NCBI RefSeq assembly: GCF_016907275.1
Contig: NZ_JAFBBP010000001.1
Location: 2,904,001-2,968,000, forward strand
Source: Micromonospora luteifusca
Lineage (GTDB): Bacteria > Actinomycetota > Actinomycetes > Mycobacteriales > Micromonosporaceae
Reading direction: 5' to 3'
Length of the DNA: 64,000 nt
Positions 1 through 8,654 of the stretch are shown here, piece by piece. Within the stretch, counting starts at the first letter, position 1, and every line of letters begins with the position of its first letter. A program made the position numbers and the translations under genes. The notes beneath the pieces are model-generated. The model ran no database searches and was not told where the DNA came from. It saw only the letters and a list, made by a program, of their open reading frames with translations.

Positions 1-372
1 ATGGTGGTCATCTCCCTCGGCTTCACGGCGATCGCGGTCGTCAACACCTTCGCCATCGCCACCGCCGCGCGCCGCCGCGAATTCGCCGACCTGCGCCTGG
101 CAGGGGCGACGACCAGGCAGCTCCACCGGATCGTCGGACGCGAGGCGATGATCACGGTCACTGTCGGGATGGCGCTGGGTGTCCTGGTCACCGCGATCGT
201 GGTCGGCGCGTTCAGCACCGCCCAGGACGGCACGATGCGGGTGTTCGTCGACGCTGCCAGGTACGCGGGGATGTTCGGCGGTGTCGCGGCCCTGGGATTG
301 GTCGCGGGTGCCGTACCGGCGCGGGTTCTGCTGCGACGGCGCAGTCTGCCGGCACTGAGCGACGGGCGCTGA
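1..372 (+). CDS. ABC transporter permease, FtsX family, C-terminal part (5' end outside the window)
   Basis: The reading frame is open at the window edge, so only the last 120 or so residues are present. They contain two hydrophobic segments (about 2-24 and 50-72) and a third near 86-108, joined by the basic stretch ATAARRREFADLRLAGAT. That combination is typical of the C-terminal FtsX domain of MacB/LolC-type permeases, where an 'xRExAxLRLxGAT' loop follows a membrane helix. These permeases work with an ATPase to move or sense envelope substrates such as antimicrobial peptides. A histidine kinase and response regulator follow on the same strand about 110 bases downstream, a common pairing for envelope-stress transporters. 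Family assignment is fairly sure; the substrate is unknown. Confidence 0.8.
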   Translation: MVVISLGFTAIAVVNTFAIATAARRREFADLRLAGATTRQLHRIVGREAMITVTVGMALGVLVTAIVVGAFSTAQDGTMRVFVDAARYAGMFGGVAALGLVAGAVPARVLLRRRSLPALSDGR

Positions 373-469
373 CGGTGCCCACGACCGGAACGCCGTTCGG
401 ACCCATCCCCCGGATCGTCGGGGGCCGGGTCCGGCCGGCGGCCGTCCTCCGGTGTCGGCTCGCCGTCGG

Positions 470-475
470 TAGGAT
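470..475 (+). promoter_or_regulatory. -10 box of a leaderless promoter for the histidine kinase
   Basis: TAGGAT lies 7 nt before the ATG of the kinase gene and no Shine-Dalgarno sequence is present. This spacing puts transcription initiation at or next to the start codon, which supports this ATG over upstream in-frame alternatives. Confidence 0.55.
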
Positions 476-482
476 CGCCGCG

Positions 483-1700
483 ATGATACGCACAACGGCG
501 TCGGCGATGGCGTACCTGGTCAGCAGCATCGTCGCCGGCTTTGTCGGTCTCCTTTGGAGTTTGGCGATCATCCTCGGCGTCGGCCTACTGTCGATCACGC
601 TGGCCGGCGGCCCGGCGTTCCTCGGCACCGCCTGGGTGACCCGGCGCCTCGCGGACCTGGAGCGGCACCGGGCCGGTTGGGTGCTCGGCAGCGCGATCCC
701 CGCGCCGTACCTGCCGATCGAAGGCGCAACCGTCCAGCAGCGGGTCAGCGCGGTCGCCACGCAACCGGCCACCTGGCGAGACCTGGCCTGGCTGGTCGTG
801 CTGTTTCCGCTGGGCCTGGCGGGCGGGATCGCCGCCATCGTGGCCACTGTCGTCGACCTCGCCGCCGTCGTGGCGCCGGCCTGGGCGTGGGCGGTGCCGA
901 ACCCGCGCGCACCATTTCCGATGGATCCCCTCATGACGACGATGCCGGGCCGGTTCGGCCTGACCATCCTCGGCGTGCTGCTGTTGCCGGTCACCGCGTG
1001 GTTCCTGCGGACCGCCGGGCTGGCCCAGGCCCGGACGGCCCGGGTCCTCCTGGCACCTGGCGCGCACCGGTGCCTGGTCGAGGAAACTACCCGCCTCGTA
1101 CAGACCCGCCGTCGGGTCGTCGATGCCCAGGCGGCAGAGCTGCGTCGAATCGAGCGGGACCTGCACGACGGTGCCCAGGCCCGGATCGTGGCCGCCGGCA
1201 TGACCCTGGCACTGGCTGCTCGCAAGCTGCCAGCCGATGCGACCGCCGCATCCGACGTCGACCTCGCCCGTCGACAGCTCGACGACGCCCTCACCGAGCT
1301 GCGCCGGCTGGTACGTGGCATCCATCCGCCGATCCTCACCGACCGAGGGCTGCACGCCGCTGTCGCCGCCCTGGCCGGCGACAGCCCACTGGCCGTCGAG
1401 GTTCGGGGCGACCCGGACGATCGCTACCCGCCGGCGGTCGAGTCGGCGGCCTACTTCGTCATCGCCGAGGGTCTCGCCAATGCGGGCAAACACGCCGACG
1501 CCCGGACCTGTGTCGTCACTCTCGCCCGCACCGCCGTCACCGTCACCGTCACGCTCGTCGACGACGGACAGGGCGGCGCCGACCCGTCCGGCTCCGGGCT
1601 CGACGGTCTGCGCCGCCGCGTCGAGGCACTCGACGGCCAACTCACCATCACCAGTCCACCCGGCGGTCCCACCGTCCTGTCCGCGGAGCTGCCCCACTGA
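483..1700 (+). CDS. Sensor histidine kinase, NarL/DesK-type (HisKA_3)
   Basis: This is a 405-aa membrane sensor kinase. The N-terminal half has four hydrophobic segments, resembling the 'putative sensor' domain of actinobacterial kinases. The dimerization helix carries the phosphoacceptor motif RDLHDG with His228. The ATPase domain shows an N-box (EGLANAGKHA) and G-boxes (DDGQGG and GSGLDGLRRR). It should autophosphorylate and pass phosphate to the regulator encoded by the next gene; the stop codon overlaps that gene's start by one base (TGATG), so the two are translationally coupled. The start is set by a TAGGAT -10 box. The neighbouring FtsX permease suggests envelope or antimicrobial stress, but the signal is not visible. 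Confidence 0.9.
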   Translation: MIRTTASAMAYLVSSIVAGFVGLLWSLAIILGVGLLSITLAGGPAFLGTAWVTRRLADLERHRAGWVLGSAIPAPYLPIEGATVQQRVSAVATQPATWRDLAWLVVLFPLGLAGGIAAIVATVVDLAAVVAPAWAWAVPNPRAPFPMDPLMTTMPGRFGLTILGVLLLPVTAWFLRTAGLAQARTARVLLAPGAHRCLVEETTRLVQTRRRVVDAQAAELRRIERDLHDGAQARIVAAGMTLALAARKLPADATAASDVDLARRQLDDALTELRRLVRGIHPPILTDRGLHAAVAALAGDSPLAVEVRGDPDDRYPPAVESAAYFVIAEGLANAGKHADARTCVVTLARTAVTVTVTLVDDGQGGADPSGSGLDGLRRRVEALDGQLTITSPPGGPTVLSAELPH

Positions 1701-2344
1701 TGCGCATCGTAATCGCCGAGGACCTGCTGCTGCTCCGGGACGGCATGGTGCGGCTGCTGACCGACACCGGCCACACCGTCGCCGCCGCCGTCGACACCGC
1801 ACCCGCCCTGCTGGCGGCCGTCGCCGAACACCGACCTGACCTGTCCATCGTCGATGTTCGACTGCCACCCGGCTTCCGCGACGAGGGACTCCGCGCCGCG
1901 CTGACGCTGCGTGCCACGGACCCGGACACCAAGGTGCTCATCGTCTCCCAGTACGTCGAACGGGCCTACGCGGTGGAACTACTCGCCGACGGTCGGGGCG
2001 GTGTCGGCTACCTCCTCAAGGACCGCGTAACGGCCCTCGACGATTTCCTCGACGCGGTGGAGCGGGTCGCCAACGGGGGAACGGCCCTGGACCCGGAAGT
2101 GGTACGGCAACTGTTCACCCGCAACAGCCACAACCACGGGGTCGACGGGCTCACCCCACGGGAACGGGAGGTGCTCGGCCTCATGGCCCAGGGCCTGTCC
2201 AACGCGGCCATCTGCGCCGCACTCGTCCTGGCACCGGTGTCGGTGGAGAAGCACATCACCAACATCTTCGCCAAGCTCGACCTGCCGCCGGCCGACGACG
2301 CCAACCGGCGTGTTCTCGCAGTCCTCACCTACCTCAACCACTGA
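1700..2344 (+). CDS. Response regulator, NarL/LuxR family
   Basis: This 214-aa protein has an N-terminal receiver domain with acidic pair E7/D8, phosphoacceptor Asp52 (SIVDVRLP) and a conserved Lys in YLLKD. A C-terminal LuxR-type helix-turn-helix begins at LTPREREVLGLMAQGLSNAAI. It is the cognate partner of the upstream kinase and overlaps it by one base. It probably binds DNA as a phospho-dimer and may control the adjacent permease genes or itself; no operator could be identified. The family call is secure and the targets are unknown. Confidence 0.93.
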   Translation: MRIVIAEDLLLLRDGMVRLLTDTGHTVAAAVDTAPALLAAVAEHRPDLSIVDVRLPPGFRDEGLRAALTLRATDPDTKVLIVSQYVERAYAVELLADGRGGVGYLLKDRVTALDDFLDAVERVANGGTALDPEVVRQLFTRNSHNHGVDGLTPREREVLGLMAQGLSNAAICAALVLAPVSVEKHITNIFAKLDLPPADDANRRVLAVLTYLNH

Positions 2345-2412
2345 GATGGCCAACTAACGGGGCGGGTCACGTCGAACGGACCGGTCGACCGGCGTGGCGT
2401 TCCGCTCTGCGG

Positions 2413-2440
2413 TTGACAGCCGCCGATGTCACGACATGCT
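2413..2440 (+). promoter_or_regulatory. Consensus -35/-10 promoter for the small membrane protein gene
   Basis: TTGACA, a 16-nt spacer and CATGCT stand directly upstream, and the GTG start codon follows 6 nt after the -10. This is one of the best consensus promoters in the window and predicts a leaderless mRNA. Confidence 0.6.
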
Positions 2441-2446
2441 GGACAG

Positions 2447-2788
2447 GTGAGTCGATTGTCCAGGCCCGATGCGCGGACGGTGGCGGTGCTCGCGGCACTG
2501 GGAGCCCTCGCACCGCTGGTCATGCTGCTCCTATGGCGCCGACAAGACCTTCTCGGCGTGGTCCTCGCGCTGCTCTGCGTCCTGCTGACCATGGTCGCCG
2601 GGGTCGCCGCCTCCGCTGCCCGTCAGGTCGACGACCCGGAGCCGGTGGACCGGTCGACGACCGCCGGGCCGGCGGACCTGATGCCGTACGGGATCGACGC
2701 GGACACCCTCGACGCCCTGGACAGTCGGGACGCGTTGCGTGCGGTGCGTGACCGGCGGCGCGGGTCGAACGGCTTCAGCGGCCGGTGA
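2447..2788 (+). CDS. Small membrane protein of unknown function
   Basis: This is a 113-aa protein with two hydrophobic helices in its first half (about 10-30 and 34-56). A charged cytoplasmic tail follows, containing DLMPYGIDADTLDALDSRDALRAV. No known domain is recognised; similar short two-helix proteins are frequent in Micromonosporaceae. The GTG start is chosen because it sits 6 nt after a CATGCT -10 box with a TTGACA -35 box. The 3' end overlaps the convergently transcribed Ser/Thr kinase gene by 14 bases, so the two transcripts are antisense to each other at their ends. Confidence 0.6.
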   Translation: MSRLSRPDARTVAVLAALGALAPLVMLLLWRRQDLLGVVLALLCVLLTMVAGVAASAARQVDDPEPVDRSTTAGPADLMPYGIDADTLDALDSRDALRAVRDRRRGSNGFSGR

Positions 2789-4274
2789 GGGTGGGCGCGG
2801 CGAGCGCGTCCACGCCCCGCCCGGCCAGACACCGGTAGACCCGGTCGATGCTGCCGTCGACCGGCGGGAGCACCTCCAGGTGCCAGCCGCTCGGCTCGGC
2901 GATCCCGGTGGTCAACCGGAACGTCGTCACACTGCAGACCTGCCGCACCGGCTGGGCGGCGATCACCTCGTCGTAGTCGGCGCCGACCAGCGACACCGGC
3001 AGGATGCCCTCGGCGTACGTCTCCCAGGTATGCCGGTCGGCGCAGGACAGCCGGGTCGCCTCGGCGCGGCTGCCACGGATCCGCACCGGGCCGAAGCATT
3101 CCAGCTCGGGCATGCACCGGGCACCCTCGGGCAGGGCGGTGGGCGGACCGGTGCCGGTCACGCAGCCGGGCAGCGGCCCGGTCGCCGGTGCGGCGATCTG
3201 GGTGGCCGACGGGTTCGGGGAGGGCGGTGGCGCCCGATCGGCGATCCAGGCACCGGCGGTGGCGGAGCCGGCGAGCGCGAGCACCCCGGCACCTCCGAGG
3301 AACCAGCGCCGCCAACGCGGCCAGCCACCGGGGACCGTCTGCTGGGTGTCCTCGATGGGCGGCCGGGGCACCGGCTGACTGGCCGCGTACGGGCCGGAGC
3401 GGGTTGCGCCACCGCTGGTCGGGGCGCCGCTGACCGGCGCCGACGGTGGGCCGAGGGGCAGGCTGGCGAGCAGGTCGTGCAGTTCGAGAGCGGAGGGGCG
3501 CTCGGCCGGGTCGTTGGCCATGCCGGCGCGCAACACGTCGATCAGCTCGTCCGGTACGCCGGGCAGGGCCGGGAGCGGCTGGTTGAACATCTCCAACACG
3601 GTGACCAGGCTGGGGTTGCGCTCGGACTGCCAGCGTGGCGGCCGACCGTGCATCACCGCGTAGAGGGTGGCGCAGAGCGCGTACACGTCGACGGCCGGCG
3701 ACGGCGGGCTGTGGCTGAACATCTCCGGCGGCGCGTACGCCGGGGTGAGCACCTCCAGGGTGACCGAGGCGTCCCGGTGTTCGGCGAGCACGGCCAGCCC
3801 GAAGTCGGCGAGCACGGCCGAGTTGAAGCCCGAGTAGAGGATGTTGGCCGGTTTCACGTCCCGGTGCAGCACCCCGGCCGCGTGGGAGTGGGCCAGCGCG
3901 TCAGCGATCTTGATGCCGAGGTCCCGGGCCTCCACCGGGTCCAGCGGTGAACTCCGCATCCGTTCGGCGTACGAGCCGTCGCAGAGCTCCATGATCAGGT
4001 ATGGGTGCTGGTCGACGGTGACCCCGACGTCGAAGAGGTCCACCACGTGCGGGTGCGACGACATCCGGCCGGCTGCCCGCGCCTCGCGCAGGAAACGGGC
4101 CTGATCCCGCTCGCTGTCCAGCGTCCGGTTCTCGACCTTGACGGCGACCTCACGACCCACGGAGATCTGGGTGGCCTGGTAGACGGTCGCGTACCCGCCC
4201 CGGGCAAAGACCCGCAAATCAGTCAGACCAGGCACAATCGGCACCGGCAGGCCGCCGGTCGGGGTGTCGGTCAC
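2775..4274 (-). CDS. Receptor-like serine/threonine protein kinase (Hanks type)
   Basis: This is a 499-aa membrane kinase. The N-terminal catalytic domain has a Gly-rich loop (ARGGYATVY), ATP lysine K46 (VAVKVE), catalytic loop HRDVKPANIL with D139, and metal-binding DFG with D157. A Pro/Ser-rich juxtamembrane stretch leads to one membrane helix (about 323-345). An extracytoplasmic Cys-containing domain of about 150 residues follows, with no PASTA repeats. It phosphorylates Ser/Thr on unknown targets, perhaps in response to an external ligand. The GTG start lies 6 nt after a TATTTT -10 box, so it has its own leaderless promoter despite the co-directional gene 30 bases upstream. Kinase assignment is firm; the sensor domain is unrecognised. 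Confidence 0.92.
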   Translation of the reverse strand: MTDTPTGGLPVPIVPGLTDLRVFARGGYATVYQATQISVGREVAVKVENRTLDSERDQARFLREARAAGRMSSHPHVVDLFDVGVTVDQHPYLIMELCDGSYAERMRSSPLDPVEARDLGIKIADALAHSHAAGVLHRDVKPANILYSGFNSAVLADFGLAVLAEHRDASVTLEVLTPAYAPPEMFSHSPPSPAVDVYALCATLYAVMHGRPPRWQSERNPSLVTVLEMFNQPLPALPGVPDELIDVLRAGMANDPAERPSALELHDLLASLPLGPPSAPVSGAPTSGGATRSGPYAASQPVPRPPIEDTQQTVPGGWPRWRRWFLGGAGVLALAGSATAGAWIADRAPPPSPNPSATQIAAPATGPLPGCVTGTGPPTALPEGARCMPELECFGPVRIRGSRAEATRLSCADRHTWETYAEGILPVSLVGADYDEVIAAQPVRQVCSVTTFRLTTGIAEPSGWHLEVLPPVDGSIDRVYRCLAGRGVDALAAPTLTGR

Positions 4275-4280
4275 CGCTCG

Positions 4281-4286
4281 AAAATA
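4281..4286 (-). promoter_or_regulatory. -10 box of a leaderless promoter for the Ser/Thr kinase
   Basis: On the minus strand TATTTT is followed by 6 nt and then the GTG start of the kinase. It is AT-rich against a very GC-rich background, and no Shine-Dalgarno sequence is present. Confidence 0.55.
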
Positions 4287-4304
4287 CCCAACCCGGCCAG
4301 TGCC

Positions 4305-4808
4305 TCAGCGCACCGCATCCGCCGGAGCGGCACCGGACGGACCGGTACCCTCCTCGGCGGGCGCAGCGGACCCGGAACCATCGGGCTCGGCGACTTCGCC
4401 GGCGGGCGCGCCCCGGCGGGCATCCAGACGCAGGCCAACGGCGGTGGCCACAGCCCCCAGCCCTTCCCAGGCCGCCACGCCGAAGAACCGGTCGGGGGCG
4501 ATGTCGGCCAGCACGGCGATGGTGAACACGGTGAACGTAACCAGCCGGAAAACCACGGTGAACCGGTAGAACGCCCGCCACTCGGTGACCGTGGCGAGGA
4601 GGTAGTAGACGCCCATGTTGAACGCCGCCATCGAGGACGCCAGCAGGAACGTGCCGGTGTGGTCACCGACGGCACGCGTCTCCGGCACCTCTAACCCGAG
4701 CATGCGCAACTGCGCCTCCGGCCAGAGCAGCCCGACCGTGCCCATCACCAGCGCCAACACGCCGAAGACCGCGATGGTCCAGCCCGCGATGGAACGCGGC
4801 AGCTTCAT
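4305..4808 (-). CDS. Integral membrane protein, unknown function
   Basis: This 167-aa protein has about four hydrophobic segments: near residues 7-29, 50-71, 83-102 and 108-125. It ends in a polar Ala/Gly/Pro/Glu-rich cytoplasmic tail. No motif identifies a function. A strong ribosome-binding site (GGGGAGG) stands just before the ATG. It lies upstream of the Ser/Thr kinase on the same strand with a 30-base gap, but the kinase appears to have its own promoter there. Confidence 0.6.
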   Translation of the reverse strand: MKLPRSIAGWTIAVFGVLALVMGTVGLLWPEAQLRMLGLEVPETRAVGDHTGTFLLASSMAAFNMGVYYLLATVTEWRAFYRFTVVFRLVTFTVFTIAVLADIAPDRFFGVAAWEGLGAVATAVGLRLDARRGAPAGEVAEPDGSGSAAPAEEGTGPSGAAPADAVR

Positions 4809-4930
4809 GAAGAGCCTCCCCAGGCACGGCGACGGTTACCAATGTGGACCGGCACGCGGTGCTGACACGCTAGCCCTTCACCCCGACAACCACATCCCCA
4901 GAACCGACAAAACCCAACCCCACCCCAACA

Positions 4931-4991
4931 GGTTGATCAAGAATTTCGATCACCGGAAGCCGGCTTGCTGACGCAAACCTCTTGATCAACC
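4931..4991. repeat. Long-loop inverted repeat at the 3' end of the cyclase gene
   Basis: GGTTGATCAAGA and its exact reverse complement TCTTGATCAACC are separated by 37 nt. The right arm covers the cyclase stop codon. It could serve as a terminator-like structure or be a dispersed palindromic element. The region is visibly richer in A and T than its surroundings. Confidence 0.5.
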
Positions 4992-7900
4992 CTGTAGGGC
5001 GAGGGGGGCCAGGCGGGCTCGGAGGGCATTGGCCGCGTCGCGTTCGCTGCGCTGCTCGGTCGAGTACGCCAGGCGGACCGCCTCGTCCGCGTAGGACAGA
5101 GCCTCCTGCGGCTCACCACAGGCGGCGAGCGCCTCGGCGAGCACGCTGGCCGCGAGCACCTGGCTGCGCACGTCCTCGGCCGGCGCGGTGACCGCCCGCC
5201 GAGCCCAGTCCAACGCCTGCTCACGCTGACCATGGGCGAGCAACGCCGACGCGTACTGGGCCATCGTCTGTCGGCGGGAGAAGAGCAGCGACGGTGCGTT
5301 CGCGGCGACCGTGGCCACCGGGGCGAGCAGCCCGACCGCGGTCGCCGAGTCACCGGCGGCCAGACGCGCCGTCGCCAGCAGCACCCGGGGGGCTACCTGC
5401 GCCGGGGCCTGCGGGTTGTGCGGCTCCACAGCGGTCAGCACCGCGCGGGCGACCCGCTCGGCCGTCTCGCAGTCACCCATGTCCATCGCGACGAAGCCGC
5501 GCAGCGTGCCGGCCATCCCGGTGAGCAGCGGGTGCGAGGTGCGCTCCGCGTACGCCAGAGCGTCGGTGAGCAGGTCCGCAGCGTGCTCCGGCTCGCCCAG
5601 CCCGCGCGCCACCACCGCCCGGACGACCAGCGCGAACCCGCGCCCCCAGTCGTCCGACGCGGCGGCGAACTCCCGGTACGCCCTCCGGGCCTCCCGGTCC
5701 GCCTCGGCCAGGTCACCCAACTCGGCGGTGGCGAACGCCGCGACCGCCCGCAGCGTGCCCACCGCCCACGCCTCACCGACCCGCTCGCCGAAGGGCAGGA
5801 ACACCTGCGCCATCCGACACGCCTCGCGCAGCCGGCCGGCGAGCAGCCGGGCGAATGCCGTCGTGCCGCGCAGCCAGGCCCGCCCGTACGGGTCCTTCAG
5901 CTCGGCGAAGAGCCGGGCCGCCCGCCCGAGCACCGCATCGGTGCCGGCGAAGTCACCCCGGGTGGTGGTCACCCAGGCCAGGTTCTGCAGGGACCAGGCC
6001 TGCCCGCGCCGGTCCTGCGCACCGAGGCTGACCTGGTACGCGGCAGCCAACCGGCTACTCGCCTGACCCAGCCGGCCGGCCACGAAGTCGGCCATGCCGA
6101 GCCGGCGCATCGCCGTGGCACGCTGCACGGGCAGCCCGCCCGCCGTGGCCACCTGCAACGCCTCCTGCCAGGCGGTGACCGCCCGACCCTGATCCCCCAG
6201 AGTCTCCTGGGCCTGCCCCGCGAGCAGCAGGGCATTGACCCGGGTTGCCTCGTCGCCCGCGTTCGCGGCGATCTTCTCGGCGTACGCGAGCGCGTCGGCG
6301 ACGCGACCGACCTGGAGCAGCGCCCGTGCGTGCACCACCCGATCGGCCGCCGGCACCCCGTCGCGAGCCAGCTCGGTGGCGCGTTCGGCGTACTCGACGG
6401 CCAGCACCGGCTCACCGGCGGACAGCGACCGGCGGGCGGCCCGGCCGAGCGCGGCGACGCCGAGCGGGACCACCGTTCGGGCTGGCGCGTCCGGACGCAG
6501 CTTGACCGCGTCGGCGAGCCTGGCGGCCCGCTCGACGTGCGTCGCCACGAAGTCGTCCCGGGCCTCGTCGGTGAACCCGCCCACGGTGCTGGTCGTGGCC
6601 TCGTCCGCCGGTGCCGCCCAACGGGCCAACGCCGCGTGCCGCTCGGCCAACTCGGCCTTGCTCACCCCGGCGTACGCGGCCTCCCGCATCAGCGGGGTCG
6701 CGAACGAGTAACCGGTACGGGAGCGGTGCAGCATCCGGCGTTGCAGCAGTTCCTCGACAGCCCGGTCGAGCTCCACCGCGACCACTGCCGACGGCCGACC
6801 ATCGCGGCCGGCACGCTGCTCACGCATCGCCTCCAGCGCACCGGTCGGCACCGTGTCACCGATCACCGCGGCATCACGCAGCACCGAACGGGCGTCCGGC
6901 GGCAACGCGTCGATCCGGGCGGCCAGCACTGCGGCGAGGTCCCGGGAGAGCAGCCTGCTGCCCAGCGAACCCGGCACCAACCGCCAACCGGCCGACGTGC
7001 TCTGCTCCCGCTCACCCGGCGCGGGCCGCTCCACCGCGGCGCGGACACCGGGCGCAGACTCGGGGGCGCGGACACCGGGCGCTGATTCCGTGAGCGCCCC
7101 GCGCTCGATGAGCAGGGTGACCAGCTCAGCCAGGTAGAAGGGGTTGCCCTGAGCGGTGGCGAGCAGCCGGTCGGCGTCGGCCGGTGGCAACTTGCCGCCA
7201 CCGAGGTAACTCGTCAGCAGCCGCGCCGCGTCGGCACCGCGCAGCGGCGGCAGGGAGTGCACCTCGGCGTCCGCGACCCGGGTCAGCGCGCCCGCGGTAC
7301 GCACCAACTCGGGACGGCCGAGCAGCAGCACCAGCACCGGGCCGGTGAGCCTGGACAGGGCCAGCCCGAGTGCATTGATCGTCTCGGCGGTGGCGTCGTG
7401 CAGGTCGTCCACCACGATCACCAGTGGCGCCTCCGAGGCGAGCCCACTGAGCAGGTCGGCGACCGCGTTCGGCACCACCTCGGCATCCGCGGCCGGGGTG
7501 GTGGACCCGCCCCACTCGCCGGTGTCCGTGCCTGCGTGTGCCGGGAGTTCGGCGTAGCCGAGCAGGGCGAGCAGCTGCTCGATGGCGATCGGCGCGGCAT
7601 CACCGCCGGAGCGGGCGAGCCGCTGCCCGAGCCGCCGCAGCCTCTCCTCCACCGCTGGGCGGGTCAGCGCGGTGGAGGCGTCACTGGGCAGGCCGACGGC
7701 GGCACGCACCAGGTCGGCGAGGGGCGCCAGCCGGCGCCGCTCACCAAACGCGGCGCAGCGCACCGAGAGCACCCGTGCACCCGTGTGCGCCGCGTACCGG
7801 CCTGCGCCCACGTCGTACCCGGCGGCGAGGCGCTCCACCTCCGCGGCGAACCGGGACTTGCCGATGCCCGCCTCGGCGGTCATCAGCAGCACCCGCGGGT

Positions 7901-8654
7901 CCCCCTGGTCGATCACCTCGGCGAGCCGACCCGCGATCCGGCCGATCTCTGTCTCCCGGCCCACGTACGGCGCTTCGTCGCCGAGCCCCGACCGGGTGCC
8001 CGGCGCGTCCAGCAGACCCAGCAGCTCGTACGCCTCGACCGGCTCACGCTTGCCCTTGAGCCGCAGCGGGCGCAACGCCCGCCAGGAGGACACGTGCCGG
8101 GTGGCGGTGACGGTGCGCCCACCGGCATAGACCGCGCCCACCGCGGCGGCGTCGGCCAGCCGGGCCGCAGTGTTCACCGTGTCGCCGATGACCGTGTATT
8201 CGATGGCGGCCTGGATGCCCGCGATGACGTCGCCGGTGTTCAGCCCGACCCGCAGCCCGAGCGGCGCTCCGCCGCCCCGCTCGTCGTCGAGCACCCGACG
8301 GACGGCCCGCTGCATGGACAGGGCGGCCCGGACAGCACGTTCGGCGTCGTCCTCGTGCGCCACCGGCGCACCGAAGACCGCCATGATCCCGTCACCGGTC
8401 AACTTGTCGACGTGCCCGCCGAAGGTTTTCACCGCACCGGCGAGGGCGGCGAGCACCCGGTCGGTGACGGCGCCGACGCGTTCCGGGTCGAGATCCTCCG
8501 ACCAGGAGGTGAACTCGGAGAGGTCGCCGAAGAGCACGGTGACCACCCGGCGCTCGGCCGCCGGCAACGTGGCGGCGGCCGGCAGCGCGGCACCGCAGTT
8601 GTGGCAGAACCGCGCACCGGGAACGGCAACGGTTCCACACACGGGGCAGGTCAC
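4986..8654 (-). CDS. Zinc-ribbon / class III nucleotide cyclase / AAA ATPase / TPR regulator
   Basis: This 1,222-aa multidomain protein begins with a zinc ribbon (C3, C6, C17, C20). A class III cyclase domain at about 33-190 keeps the metal ligands D44 and D88, substrate lysine K84 and transition-state residues N161 and R165, so it may be active. A STAND-type ATPase follows with P-loop AEAGIGKS (K266), and the second half is rich in TPR-like helical repeats. This resembles the large cyclase-ATPase regulators of mycobacteria. The GTG start is chosen because it overlaps the stop of the upstream MBL gene (GTGA), indicating translational coupling. The product is probably cAMP, but this is inferred. 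There is no HTH at the C-terminus. Confidence 0.88.
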   Translation of the reverse strand: MTCPVCGTVAVPGARFCHNCGAALPAAATLPAAERRVVTVLFGDLSEFTSWSEDLDPERVGAVTDRVLAALAGAVKTFGGHVDKLTGDGIMAVFGAPVAHEDDAERAVRAALSMQRAVRRVLDDERGGGAPLGLRVGLNTGDVIAGIQAAIEYTVIGDTVNTAARLADAAAVGAVYAGGRTVTATRHVSSWRALRPLRLKGKREPVEAYELLGLLDAPGTRSGLGDEAPYVGRETEIGRIAGRLAEVIDQGDPRVLLMTAEAGIGKSRFAAEVERLAAGYDVGAGRYAAHTGARVLSVRCAAFGERRRLAPLADLVRAAVGLPSDASTALTRPAVEERLRRLGQRLARSGGDAAPIAIEQLLALLGYAELPAHAGTDTGEWGGSTTPAADAEVVPNAVADLLSGLASEAPLVIVVDDLHDATAETINALGLALSRLTGPVLVLLLGRPELVRTAGALTRVADAEVHSLPPLRGADAARLLTSYLGGGKLPPADADRLLATAQGNPFYLAELVTLLIERGALTESAPGVRAPESAPGVRAAVERPAPGEREQSTSAGWRLVPGSLGSRLLSRDLAAVLAARIDALPPDARSVLRDAAVIGDTVPTGALEAMREQRAGRDGRPSAVVAVELDRAVEELLQRRMLHRSRTGYSFATPLMREAAYAGVSKAELAERHAALARWAAPADEATTSTVGGFTDEARDDFVATHVERAARLADAVKLRPDAPARTVVPLGVAALGRAARRSLSAGEPVLAVEYAERATELARDGVPAADRVVHARALLQVGRVADALAYAEKIAANAGDEATRVNALLLAGQAQETLGDQGRAVTAWQEALQVATAGGLPVQRATAMRRLGMADFVAGRLGQASSRLAAAYQVSLGAQDRRGQAWSLQNLAWVTTTRGDFAGTDAVLGRAARLFAELKDPYGRAWLRGTTAFARLLAGRLREACRMAQVFLPFGERVGEAWAVGTLRAVAAFATAELGDLAEADREARRAYREFAAASDDWGRGFALVVRAVVARGLGEPEHAADLLTDALAYAERTSHPLLTGMAGTLRGFVAMDMGDCETAERVARAVLTAVEPHNPQAPAQVAPRVLLATARLAAGDSATAVGLLAPVATVAANAPSLLFSRRQTMAQYASALLAHGQREQALDWARRAVTAPAEDVRSQVLAASVLAEALAACGEPQEALSYADEAVRLAYSTEQRSERDAANALRARLAPLALQG